From positions 1 through 34,473 of the forward strand of contig WOGZ01000338.1 in assembly GCA_009733775.1 (NCBI GenBank): a DNA stretch of 34,473 nt, given 5' to 3'. Each line of letters opens with the position of its first letter. Position 1 is the first letter of the stretch. Both the position numbers and the translations under genes were made by a program. Below the pieces are notes generated by a model. That model was not told where the DNA came from. It did no database searches and saw only the letters and a program-made list of their open reading frames with translations. Source of the stretch: Alectoria sarmentosa (taxonomy: Eukaryota; Ascomycota; Lecanoromycetes; Lecanorales; Parmeliaceae). Below, in pieces: positions 11,801-22,226 of this stretch.

Positions 11801-13256
11801 CACAGTCCATGGGTTGGACAAATCTGGTGGTCTGCTGAGGCAAGCATTTGAGCTAGGAGGGGTCACAAAATCGTTACTGCTATTTTAGAAATGATAGACA
11901 TGTATAATATCGTGTTGCTGACTACCCGATTTCATAGACGGTGCATCGGTCTCGTTGATAATATAGTAATCGCGGCATAATAGATATGTTCGCCCCAGAC
12001 CGCGGATCCTAATACCTTCAAATGGGAGAGCTTCCATACGAATCGCAAACCCAAAACGATGACAGGAAATGAACTTATGACCCGACCCAGAGAACGCAGA
12101 GAAGCAGGTTTGCTTGAGCAGCAACCCTAGGTCCAACCTTTTATGGCATTCTCATCTGTCTACTTGTGCAGGCTGGAAAGCTCATCATGATGAAAACGTC
12201 GTTTCTGCTCTTAGGGAAGAACTGGACTAATTTGGGTTTAAAGGCTTGAACACTAGATGCGCAGATCGAGACAGCGGAAAGAAGACGCGGAGAGGGTCCA
12301 CGACGTCGATTAGCTTGAGATGGGAAGCTGTTCCAACTTTACTTGTTAGAGGGGTGTTTCATCGATCGCGAGCTCCATCGGCGCTCCTAGGATTGGACTC
12401 ACAGTTCTACCAGCTTGGGCACATCATGGTGGTGGACGCAGATATCTCTTCAGCAACGCCACACCCCTTTCGAGCAGCGACATCTTCATGCTCTCGATGC
12501 TATGAGAGTCTCAAACCACTGATTGACTCCTCCCTTGGGACCGTTGCTGGGTTCTATCCCCCGCCCAGTATCTTCTGGCAAGGTGCAGACGGCGGCTGAT
12601 TTGATCTCGGCGTTGACATTCATCTAGGCATATCGATTTAGACCATTCGTTGTGGGCGCTATTTCATTAGGGTCTCTGTACGGTTTCGATCCATGAGACA
12701 GACTCCTTTGCCAGTTGCCGAGATCAGCTCATGGCGTTCCCGCGTGTGGGGTGGAAATCGGCATGGTCTTTTGTCACATATATCTTATTTCTTGGGGTAT
12801 GCGCGAGTGTGTATGTGTGCCACTGCTCAATTGAGAAGTGATGGGAGTATAGAAAGCGCGGTCTGGTTGGCATCTCTCTCGAAATCGTGTTCATTAATCT
12901 CTTCATTTCGAGCTAGTATCGAACTTCTCTCGAATTATTGTTCTCGACATTGAACGACCCCGAAGATGATAAGCTGCGCTCGTAGCTAGATTCTATACTC
13001 TATGTTTGTGCACCATTGGTATATTGCTGGCGCGGTAGTAAATTTTGATTAAAGCGCGAGCGCAATGCTAGCTCGTTGGTATAGATTAATGATACATGAA
13101 AGATTAACGGCGTGATCCGCCCTGCCAATCGATCGTAGTCGACACACCTGCCAGGTACTTATACCGATAGCAGCTTGCTCACAGAATCGTGCTTGGCAGT
13201 AACGGGGCGATCATCTTCATCAGACAGCTCCCTACTCACCGATTTCTCCCGCATGC
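11801..13256. other. Intergenic, no supported gene
   Basis: The GC content is normal but the open frames here (for example 12246-12599 and 12693-12953 on the plus strand) lack recognisable motifs, good ATG starts or convincing splice structure. It probably holds the 3' ends of the two converging genes. A weak or decayed gene cannot be excluded. Confidence 0.5.
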
Positions 13257-15002
13257 TCAGCTCTTCTGCGGGTCATACTTGACGCGATGCCAAGCCGCGG
13301 TCAGATTCCCTCTCAGGTTGTACGTCGGCTCGTGATACTCCGGCTGCCCATTGTACGCGTTATCGACCGCTTTCACCACCACCGTCGCCCCTAACATCTT
13401 CTTCTCCGGCGCCGTGTACCTCCAACGCTTCCAGCTCCAATCCTGATTACCATTGTTTTCGGGATCAATGTCCATTTCGGCTTGATTCCACGTACGGCCG
13501 TTATCCGTGCTTACATCCACGCGGATGATCTTGCGCCCTCCGCCTGAGAAAGCGTACCCCTCAATTACAACATCTTGGGCCTCCCCCTTTCCCCCTTCCC
13601 GATGCATGTGCGTAATAGCACTCTGAACTGGCGTCTCCTGTATCGCTGGTGCCATATCCCAATCGGGCTTCTCGGTGTCATTGGGCCCAAAACACTTATA
13701 ATCCCTTTTTTGCCACTGACTGGTGCTCTCATCCTCACTCATGATTACCCTATTGACCCACTTTACGCTCCTCGCAGCCACATGACCTGGCGCAATAACC
13801 CTTAGCGGAAAGCCGTGGTCAGGAGGAATATCCTTCCCATTCATCTGACACGCTAATATCACATCACCACGAGGATCGATGGCTTTGGACAGTGGAATTG
13901 AGGCGCCGTAGGCTTCTGCGCCAACAAATTGGGCATGCTGGACTGCATCCGGAGGATCAGCGACGTTGAAACCAGCGTCGGCGAGGACGTCTCTCAAGCG
14001 CGGGCCGGTCCACTCTGCGTTACCTATTGCGCCGGCTTCCCATTGCAGGCCATTGGTGTGTCGTGAGCCTTCGGTCATGTGGGCGCGCCGGTTGCCAGAA
14101 CATTGGAGTACAGCGGTGATCTTGTGCTGTTTGAAATTTTTCCGAAGGTCGGACATGGTGTATTCTTTCTCTTCGCCGTCGTCGAGCTCGATTACGAGTC
14201 TGTGCTCTTTCTCTTCTACCCGAGGAACCCAGAGATGGTTTCTCACATAGAAGATGTCGACTGGAGTGAGGAAAGTGGAGAGGAGCGATGTCGGTGGTTC
14301 AGCATTCATAGGTTTGTCGGAACGGATGATTAACCTCTGGTCTCTTTTTGGGTCCTGGACAAATGGATCGTCGATATTGTCAACAGGAACTTGTTCATCT
14401 ACTAAGTCTTGAGGATCAATGTGGCCAATGAGAAACTCTTCTAGAATGTCGTAGACTTCTTGCTTCTTATGGATACTGAATATATTCCAATAGGGTTCCA
14501 CGCTACCACCAGCTGCGCGCAAAATAACGTTGCCGCCGGGATGGCCGGCGATCCAGTCTGTGATGTCGTAGACGTTTTTTCCTTTGATCACCCAAGGTCT
14601 TTCTGAATCTTGGTTGTGCAAGGATACTTCCGATATACGGAAGGTTCTCTTGGCGCCATCTGACAGCTCCTCTCCCTTGCTGTCTTGATCCTTCTCGTCC
14701 TCTTGCTCGGGTGGCACTTCAGCATGTAGTGTGGATGAGAATTGCCATGCTGTCAGGAGCGCCGCCGATAGTGATGCAAAAGTAATCAAGGCAGTCGGCT
14801 TAGGGAATCTACGTTTCTTCTTAGGTAGCGAGGTGGACGAAGATATGAGACGTATGGAATGGGCTGGCCCTAGAGAGAGCAAACATGGAAGTGAACATCT
14901 TGAGCGGCCTAGATGCTTGCTAATGGTAGTGCAGAAGCTAGGAGCGTAACATCCAGCTCGTTTGGTCAAAAGTATATTGAGAGCGTTCTTCGTCGTGTGC
15001 AT
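13257..15002 (-). CDS. Sulfite oxidase, mitochondrial (cytochrome b5 + molybdopterin)
   Basis: An intronless 581-residue protein that oxidises sulfite to sulfate, the last step of sulfur amino acid breakdown, with electrons passed by the heme domain to cytochrome c. The N-terminus is basic and Ser-rich (presequence), followed by a hydrophobic segment at about residues 71-88. A cytochrome b5 domain lies at about 120-195 with heme ligands His154 (HPGG) and His178 (FSIH). The molybdenum cofactor domain at about 225-430 has Cys301 in LQCSGNRR as the Mo ligand. The dimerisation domain ends in NLRGNLTAAWHRVKYDP, typical of the family. This layout predicts the intermembrane space. The first ATG of the frame is at 15002; an upstream GTG in frame is not needed. 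It ends at TGA. It is transcribed divergently from the DUF1275 gene across about 500 bp. Confidence 0.95.
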   Translation of the reverse strand: MHTTKNALNILLTKRAGCYAPSFCTTISKHLGRSRCSLPCLLSLGPAHSIRLISSSTSLPKKKRRFPKPTALITFASLSAALLTAWQFSSTLHAEVPPEQEDEKDQDSKGEELSDGAKRTFRISEVSLHNQDSERPWVIKGKNVYDITDWIAGHPGGNVILRAAGGSVEPYWNIFSIHKKQEVYDILEEFLIGHIDPQDLVDEQVPVDNIDDPFVQDPKRDQRLIIRSDKPMNAEPPTSLLSTFLTPVDIFYVRNHLWVPRVEEKEHRLVIELDDGEEKEYTMSDLRKNFKQHKITAVLQCSGNRRAHMTEGSRHTNGLQWEAGAIGNAEWTGPRLRDVLADAGFNVADPPDAVQHAQFVGAEAYGASIPLSKAIDPRGDVILACQMNGKDIPPDHGFPLRVIAPGHVAARSVKWVNRVIMSEDESTSQWQKRDYKCFGPNDTEKPDWDMAPAIQETPVQSAITHMHREGGKGEAQDVVIEGYAFSGGGRKIIRVDVSTDNGRTWNQAEMDIDPENNGNQDWSWKRWRYTAPEKKMLGATVVVKAVDNAYNGQPEYHEPTYNLRGNLTAAWHRVKYDPQKS

Positions 15003-15241
15003 TATCACTAGATGACCTGATTTCCAGCCTTGGCATCATGGAAGTAAGGTTGACCAGTATGAGTGGTCTTCTGTTGGAGCCCGAGTCAACTGAGGCCTGC
15101 GACAGGGAAGCTCAACATTTACTTGTAGACGCAGATGCGCATGTTGTTGTTTATGTTTTGGTTTTTGTTGTTGTAGCTGCTGCTGAGGGGTTTAAATTAG
15201 CGCGACAGATTCGGACTAAACAGAGAAGCTAATTGTAGATC

Positions 15242-15263
15242 CCGAGGACCCTCGGACCCTCGG
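15242..15263. promoter_or_regulatory. CCG/CGG inverted motif in the divergent promoter
   Basis: CCGAGGACCCTCGG at 15242-15255 is a near-perfect inverted repeat (CCGAG, four-base spacer, CTCGG), and ACCCTCGG is repeated immediately at 15256-15263. Paired CCG/CGG half-sites are the usual target form of fungal Zn2Cys6 activators. The site lies between the divergent sulfite oxidase and DUF1275 genes. Binding by any factor is inference. Confidence 0.3.
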
Positions 15264-15504
15264 AGCTGCTTTGATCTTAGCTTTCCCGAAGGCCCCGATC
15301 CATTAAGGTGGTAGCTTAGTCACCATACACTCTGCGCAGCATCAGCGAACAACTTCAAAAGTTCAAGTTCACCTCTGTTTCCTACACTCTATCATCACGA
15401 ATCGCTACATCTCACAGCAAGGAACCGGTCAATAGCGTACCTGGATTGCCATCTCTTCAGGATATCTGGATCTCTGTATCCTAGATACTGGTTTAGATCC
15501 CTAG

Positions 15505-15522
15505 ATGCCCAAGCATCCATGA
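15505..15522 (+). promoter_or_regulatory. Five-codon upstream ORF overlapping the DUF1275 start
   Basis: ATG CCC AAG CAT CCA TGA begins 14 bases before the chosen start codon, and its TGA overlaps that ATG (ATGA at 15519-15522). If the leader includes it, translation of the main frame would depend on leaky scanning or termination-reinitiation. The transcript start is unknown. Confidence 0.35.
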
Positions 15523-16433
15523 CAGACTCACCGTCCAGCAAAGAAAAAAACAAACAACAATCTATGTCCTCAGCAGGCTTCAGTAAATTCGCCCGCCGCC
15601 ATCCCCATGTCACCATCCTACCGTCAGCCCATCGGTCCTCAAGACCGTCGTCACCCCAACTTGCCAACATGCTTCAACGCTACCCCCTCTGGATAAAGCT
15701 AAAGACAGGCCTGTGCCGATTGAAAGCCCACCTCGAATCAAATATCGCAAACGACATGTTCCTTGAAACAGAGCTCATGATGCTAGCCTTCGCGACCGGC
15801 ATCATGGACGTGGTGACCTTTCCCCAGTACCACGTCTTTGCCTCCAACCAAACAGGAAATACGGCCCTCCTTGCTGTCGGAGCTCTCGGCCTCGGCAGTA
15901 ATCTCATCAGTCTGCCGTATGTGGGCACTAGTCTTGGGCTTTTTGCCGCTGGTGGCCTGATCAGCGGCCAGCTGGGAAATGTGTTAGGCCGCAAACGACG
16001 CCTTTGGCTCTTCTTGACGAACTTCATTCAGACAACCCTGATTGGTATTGCAGCTGGATTGCGCCAGCATTCGCACCATAAAAGGAGCATATCGCTAGAC
16101 CTGGGCATCATTGCACTTCTGGCGTTCGCGTCGGGCGCACAGGTTGCTGTGGCAAGGACGGTCGAGGTTCCGGAGGTCACGACCGCGATGGTCACTTCGG
16201 CTTACATCGATTTCCTCGTTGACGAAAATATTTTCAAATTGCAGAATCGAGGGCGTAATCGACGTGCTATCTTCGTGGCGTGTCTCATCCTTGGGAGCTT
16301 CATAGGGGCTATCACGTATCTATACGTCAGCCCCCACTTTGCTTTATACGTATCCGCTCTCGGACACCTGATTGTTTCTCTTGCTTTCCTGTTCAACCAT
16401 CGAGCCCCCCAAACTATTGGATGCGATAGCTAG
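15519..16433 (+). CDS. DUF1275 (YoaK-like) membrane protein
   Basis: A 304-residue intronless protein. After a polar N-terminus of about 85 residues come some six hydrophobic segments. The family signature is clear: GIMDVVTFPQYHVFASNQTGNTALLAVG at about 94-121, then a Gly-rich membrane segment SLGLFAAGGLISGQLGNVLGRKRR and later LAFASGAQVAVARTVEVPEVTTAMVTSAYIDF. DUF1275 proteins are widespread in bacteria and fungi with no settled biochemical role; transport is often supposed. The start is the first ATG in frame with a full polar tail; a short upstream ORF overlaps it. It is the only gene in the window to end in TAG, and the frame then stays open to a TGA at 16677-16679. Confidence 0.85.
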   Translation: MTDSPSSKEKNKQQSMSSAGFSKFARRHPHVTILPSAHRSSRPSSPQLANMLQRYPLWIKLKTGLCRLKAHLESNIANDMFLETELMMLAFATGIMDVVTFPQYHVFASNQTGNTALLAVGALGLGSNLISLPYVGTSLGLFAAGGLISGQLGNVLGRKRRLWLFLTNFIQTTLIGIAAGLRQHSHHKRSISLDLGIIALLAFASGAQVAVARTVEVPEVTTAMVTSAYIDFLVDENIFKLQNRGRNRRAIFVACLILGSFIGAITYLYVSPHFALYVSALGHLIVSLAFLFNHRAPQTIGCDS

Positions 16434-17162
16434 TTATACAAACACAACTGGCCGGCGACGAGTCTTGATTTCTTTGGGGCCATGAATGGAACATCAAGCC
16501 ATCGTTTCCTCATACCTCTTTCAAAAGAAAACATCACCGCCACTGGTCGCATCGAATCGCCGCTCTCAACTGCGAAACTCCCTCCCTTTCTATTCTTATT
16601 TCCCGGATTGTCGCCATTGCTATTTTTCGCTCGTTATCATAAGGAGAATGTCATGAATTTGATCTTTGGAGCGGCTTGACCTACAACGGTGCCGTCTTGC
16701 AAATCTTGGTTTCTATATTGAGAATGGCAGCCATTGTGTGTAATAGCAATGACACGACAGCCTTTAGTCAGTCACGCCTGATAGAATGATAAGAACTACA
16801 ATGTCCGGCAAACAGACATATCTCCAAGAGAAGCGGAAGGATAGCTGAGTCATGTTTTCCAGTCTAGCTATGCCTAAAATGCATCCTCCTTTTTGATCAG
16901 TGGGAAAAAATCAATATGAGGTCTCCAATACACTGCTCGATACGGCCTTACACGATCGACGCCCGTGGGGAAAAACCAATTGTCTCTGGACCATTCATCA
17001 AGACCAGCATTCAATCATACAACAGTAGAATTATGCAGCGTCTTGAGTGTAGACGGAGTTCGGTAAAGAAGAATGCCAAGCGACGAGGAAAAACACTGAA
17101 ATTCAGCTTGGTAGAACGACAGGGAAGGTTACAAGTAAAGCAAACAACCAAAACCTGCAGAA
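16434..17162. other. Intergenic between convergent genes
   Basis: This holds the 3' regions of the DUF1275 gene (+) and the small secreted protein gene (-). The frame of the DUF1275 gene continues open for 81 codons from 16434 to a TGA at 16677-16679. That extension is rich in Pro, Leu and Phe and looks no more protein-like than a CT-rich trailer. No other gene is supported. Confidence 0.5.
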
Positions 17163-17813
17163 TCAACCGCCCGCAGTGTCAGCTTCCCCCATGTCGTCCG
17201 TCCCGAAACCGCCCCACATCCTCCCCACGCCATCGACCCTGACCTGTCCAGGCGAGACCTCCCACAGGATTGTGAACAGCAACTCCTTGTACTCAAGATA
17301 ACTCTGCACGAAGAAGACAGCATCCACCACTCTAGTCCACGTCCTCCATATCAGCTGCGGTTGCGGCACCAGCACGAGATTCACATCATTGGGGACGGTG
17401 CCTGCACCGTACGTGTATGCGTGTACTCCAAGCGCTGTGGCCCCTTCGCCAGCTATCTGGGCCAACGTGCACACATTCGCGGCCGCCTGGAGGCATGCTC
17501 GTGTCACCGCCCCAGGGAGTCGGCCATGGATGCTGTGGAATTCAACGATGATGGGCGTTCCTTGAACCCGAAAAGGCAAGTGACTCGATGAGAAACTGGG
17601 CATGTAAGCTTTTGCCTGTAGGTCTTCAACGGAAGGGTGAGGTTACTTTGAATAACTCCATTCTGTCTCGTTCAAGGTAGTGAGGTTAAACAACCGGCTG
17701 TTGACTTGTTCTGGGGTTAGAAGTTGGAGAATTGGTTTTAAAGACGGTGCTGCAAGCGCTGCAGTCCCGAGCATTAACTGAATTATGGTTCCAGATGCTT
17801 TGTAGATCTTCAT
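17163..17813 (-). CDS. Small secreted protein, uncharacterised (two exons)
   Basis: Exon 1 is 17813-17647, a 51-nt intron 17646-17596 (GTAACC ... CCCAG) follows, and exon 2 is 17595-17163, giving 199 residues. The N-terminus MKIYKASGTIIQLMLGTAALAAP is a good signal peptide, with cleavage predicted after about residue 21. The mature part starts with a polar stretch containing two N-glycosylation sequons (NLTT, NETE). A domain beginning PFRVQGTPIIVEFHSIHGRLPG follows, with a pair of Cys (RACLQAAANVC) and a later LVLVPQPQLIWRTWTRVVDAVFF. I recall a similar layout in uncharacterised fungal secreted proteins but cannot name a family. The splice was chosen because it is the only phase-correct join of the signal-peptide exon to the long frame. 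It ends at TGA. A role in the cell wall or host interaction is possible but unsupported. Confidence 0.6.
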
Positions 17814-20343
17814 TGTTGTCTACTCGACTTCAATGTTCTCACATGCACGTCGTAAGAAAGAAAAATCGCCGCAGCGAGACTAGGAATTAGTGGGTCTCAT
17901 GATAAAGCCGCATGTTTCGTATACCGTGTCTATTAGAGGAGAAACCGCTTGATCTGTCTTACACCAGCAATTGACCCTTCATTCAAACTCATCTCTTCCA
18001 GAGCCATTTTATTCTCCTGTGTCATCCCCCTTATATCTGTATCTAGCTACATCATAGTCCACGTCTATGTCGTACTGAGTACAGACGTGTGAGTTTTCTT
18101 GGCGCTTGGGCGCAAGAATATGCCTTTTCAGGGTTTCGCTTGTTCCTCGCATCTTTGTCGTCTATCGCTTCTACGAATGTTTACCCGCAACTTTCTTCCG
18201 ACGCCGAGTGGATATTAGGATTATTACATTCCACTATTTCGCTTCTCGAATCACGTATTTTAGCATCATCGACTTGACAATCAAAATTTATATTTTCCCG
18301 GCGTTCGATTTGCCTACGCCACTTTCCCTATCCTTTTGTCCTGTATGAAGCTTTCTTGACAAAGTTGGCTCAAATGGCTGCTGAGGTGGTCTTGCCGATC
18401 CTTTCTTCATTGTTTTGGTATCTGATGAGTACCATGTGCTCGGCACGACTGGCCTTTTCTTGACGAGCCATGACGTCTAACGTGTGGAGTGGAAAGAAGG
18501 TCAGATGAAAGATTATACATGGTGGTCAGTCAGCATTAGATGAGCTTGATGAATGAAGAGAAGTACTGTCATTGTCTCGTGGTGCTCTTGTCTACACGCG
18601 AAACAGTATTTCTTCATTGCCTCTTATCTTACAGCGAATCAACCCCTGTGTTGGCCGATTTGCGGTGCCAAGCGGGAAGCTATTAGTACTGTGATATCCT
18701 CTCGAGACGTGGAGATATGCAAAGCCGGCAGCCCATACTACTCGAAATATCGAGAATATACGGTCCGCTGGCAGACGCCTGGACTGTCACGAAATTACAT
18801 TCACACAATCAATTCTTGGGCCGAAGGTTAATAGAAGGAATCGGGGAAGCCGGAAGGGACAAGGTCAACAGGGCTCCGAGAAGCATGCAACGTCAAAATT
18901 CTGTTTCCCTAATCTTCACGTACTAACACACGGAAGTGAGATCTTTTTCTACGTCCCCAATCAGCAGACGCCGCCCAGAGAACGGCACCATGATGGCAAA
19001 CCTTCAATGTCCATTTACTGGCTACTCCTCTTGAGTTGCCTGTCCAGTCCAGACAGAACATAAATATTCACGCCAGTTTGACTGGCAGAATGACTTCGCT
19101 GGACGCGTGGACAATTGCCGTCGATCGATCATTCGCCAGCACAGCTTTAGTGTCAGCCGTTGGAATGCGTGAGGTGACTGGACAGGAAATTCAACCCTTA
19201 CCCCTAGCCTAACGCTGAGGTCATAACCATCACCGAAAAATAAGGAACGACTCCCATTGGCATATCGGGCAGTCGAATTCATTACGCGTCACACGAAAGT
19301 GCCATATTGAGACGTTAGAAGGAGCTGACGGGGCTTATAACATTGCACGACCGCGAATCCGAGTAGTGATTCGGCGTGAGAAGGATGATAAAGCGGCCAT
19401 GGTGTGTTTCTCTAGACTTCATCTGGATATCGGACCTCGGCCGTAGAGAATTTGGGTTGACGGAATCCGTTAGAAGACTTGTTACATCGCAATTAATGAT
19501 AGCGGATAACGCGCTTAATGGTCAAGAGGGATTTCATGGGGAGAACGCTTGAGCGAGCAGAGATGAGTCTCAGCATCGGTGTGAATGTATCTTGTCAAAA
19601 TATGTAATAATGTTCATGCCTCTGGGGACTCTAGAATTCGCTTTTGCGTATCAAAAGGTAAATCAACCTCAGGAAGAACTACTTCGGCCTGCCGGACAGC
19701 GTTTGCTTGGCAAGAGTGGAGCCGAGGAGAGCGTCAAGAGACGCTGACTCTTGAACCAGATTCCAATCAGAGCTCGTGAATAATGACCACAAGTTTGATT
19801 TTCATGGCTCTATGGGATAGAACAAGCTCAAAGGTATCACAACCAGAGTGAGGATCGGATAGTCACTCGGGGTTGGGGGTGCACCAACGCTATAAGTGGC
19901 ACTTGCGCCCAGCATGACGAATCTAGGGCCAGAGAACCGGTGGCAAACATGATGGCAGTCACAATTCTTTTCTCTTGTAACGTATTTAGTCTGCATGACG
20001 CACAGTTCAATCATGTATTAAATCAACCTGTATAGATCTAAGAATCCAGGTGTCGACACCCTTCTTCGATAGAGTTACCGGTCACCGGAAGGAGATCTAG
20101 ATATCAGTCTCTTAGCCTTGCGCCGCGGGAAGCTAACCGTTTTAGGGTATCGCCACACCCTTGTGACCGAGCTCGTCCATTTTGGCTGCCACACACGGGG
20201 ACAGACCACGCCGTCAAGGTCTCGGGGATATCTGTGTACGAGATCTTTGCGTTATATTTTCCTTCTTGGGACCGTTGCATGCGAGGCCTTGATAGGATAT
20301 ATTAAGTCGAAGAGGAATTATCTACATTCACAATCACGCTGCA
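17814..20343. other. Long intergenic stretch, no supported gene
   Basis: About 2.5 kb of normal composition. Several short open frames (18089-18348, 18553-18831, 18717-18926 and 19585-19779 on plus; 19022-19282 and 19802-20014 on minus) lack motifs, convincing starts or splice partners. I see no RNA gene. It may hold long promoters or a gene too eroded to read. Confidence 0.5.
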
Positions 20344-22226
20344 ATGAATGAAAACTCGCCTCTGCTACATTCAGAGGGCCAAGAAGCGAAGGCAAAGGAG
20401 GACCGTGGCCACTTCAAACACTCCAGTGATGGATCGAGACAGGAAATCGTAGAGCCAATTGTGCAAAACGATGCGGAGTCGGCCAAAGCGCAAATCGACG
20501 ATGTACCTCGTGAAGAGATCGACAAAGAAACCAGACGATGTGTCATGTGTGCAATGCCAGCTCTGGCCATCGGAGTCTTCTTAGCGGCTGCAGACAAGAC
20601 GATAGTTGTGTCCATCTATGGAGAGATCGGTAGCGAAATGAACTCACTGAGCAACACGAGCTGGATTGCGACTGGGTAAGTACGTCTGCTCTTCGATTCA
20701 GGATGCACAACCAATCTGATATTAAGTTTTGGTGGCTGAGAACTTTGCGTGTAGCTATCTTCTCTCTTTGGCCTCTTTCCAACCACTGTACGGTAGATTC
20801 AGCGATGTCTTCGGCCGCAAGCCCGTCCTCTTGTTCGCCTTTCTAACATTCGGGCTCGGGTGTCTCCTATGTGCGCTGGCCAGGAACATAGGCGAACTTA
20901 TCGCCGCGCGAATTTTTCAAGGGATCGGTGGTGGCGGCTTCAACACGCTCTCTGCCATTATGCTTTCAGATGCCGTTTTGTTGCGAGACCGTGGCACTTG
21001 GCAAGCTCATCGAAATGTCGATTTTGCTCTTGGGCTTGGTATTGGCACTCTTGGAGGCTTGATCGCCGATAGCTGGGGCTGGAGATGGTGTGTATTATAG
21101 ATCCTCGGATGGCATGCGAGCGGGCTGCTGATATTACGCGTCGCTTAGGTCGTTTTATATCCAGCTTCCGCTGGTGGGAGTCCGTTTTTTCAACGCTCTC
21201 TTAGTCTTGAAGGCTCCATCGATAGAGGATAGACCTGACTGGAGGCAGAAGGTGAAATCTATAGACTTTGGGGGGGCTTTCTCTTTGGTGTTCGGAGTGG
21301 GGCTTTTCCTCCTGGGCCTTGATCGAGGCTCCAACGATTCTTGGACATCATCGCTGGCACTCTGTCCTCTTCTTTCATCGGTGGTATTGATGGTTGTATT
21401 TCTGTTTGTTTAATCGAAGATTGCGTCCCAACCGTTCCTCCCCGCCCGGATCTTTTCCAAGCGAGCTCTAGTCGCGTGCTCGATTTGCAACTTTTTCGCT
21501 TATGCAGGCTGGCTGGGGATCGTGTACTACTTGCCGTTGTATTGGCAGGCAGTCGAATCATTGAGCGCCACAGAGTCTGCCTTGAGGTTGCTTCCTGGGA
21601 CCGTAGCTGGCGTCGCTGGGTCTTTGCTGGCTGGCTGGATTTTGAAAAGGACTGGAGGGTCTTACATGCTCACAGTAACATCATACACGGTCTATGCGGT
21701 TGGAGTCATTCCAGTTATGATGTTCGCAGGGTGGACATTCCAGTCCATATGGGGTATTTGGGCTGGCACAGTATTGTGCGGTTTCTTCTACAATGTCGGT
21801 GCAACTGTCTCCTTAGTGGCGTTGAGTAAGCTATTTCTCATTGATCGTGGCCGGGATTATGACTGACTGTCTCTATTAACAGTATCACATGCAGGCCGAG
21901 AAGATCAGGCTTTGGCTATCGCAAGCCTACACCTCTTTCGATCTCTGGGCACAGCAGCGGGAATAGCAATTTCTTCTGTGGTAGCTCAGCAAACGTTGAG
22001 ACGAGAGCTTCGTAGCTTCTTGAAGGACAGTATCGAAGACGCAGACTTCATCAGTCAAAAGGTCCGGCAAAGTTTAGAATTGATTGCGACACTGCCGCCG
22101 GAGCTGCAAGATTTGGTCAGAGACTGCTATGGGCTTGCAATTAGATCGACTCTTATTTTGAATTTTGGCCTGACAGTAGCAGCGATGGGGCCTTCTTTTT
22201 TCATAAGTGAAAGGCGTCTAGCCTGA
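20344..22226 (+). CDS. MFS transporter, DHA2 (14-TM, vacuolar basic amino acid/drug type) with one in-frame TAA
   Basis: Exons are 20344-20675, 20755-21087, 21149-21825 and 21883-22226, with introns of 79, 61 and 57 nt (GTAAGT/TGTAG, GTGTGT/TTAG, GTAAGC/ACAG). Phases agree throughout, giving 561 codons. A polar N-terminus with a SPLL dileucine-like motif leads to AADKTIVVSIYGEI (the D.TIV motif of DHA2 proteins). Then come WIATGYLLSLASFQPLYGRFSDVFGRK with motif A at about 124-133, RIFQGIGGGGF, and LGGLIADSWGWRW. Proton-coupled export or vacuolar import of drugs or basic amino acids is the family role. A TAA at 21411-21413 (codon 310) separates VVFLFV from SKIASQPFLPARIF. Both halves are family-like and in the same frame, and no phase-correct intron of normal size removes the stop. 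It ends at TGA. Confidence 0.85.

Noticed and set aside
12246..12953. Two same-frame plus-strand frames (117 and 86 codons)
   Set aside because: They start without ATG or are separated by TGA and an extra stop, with no motif or splice sites that would rescue them.
19802..20014. 70-codon minus-strand frame with a hydrophobic tail
   Set aside because: It has an ATG but no homology cue, signal or splice structure; too short to support.
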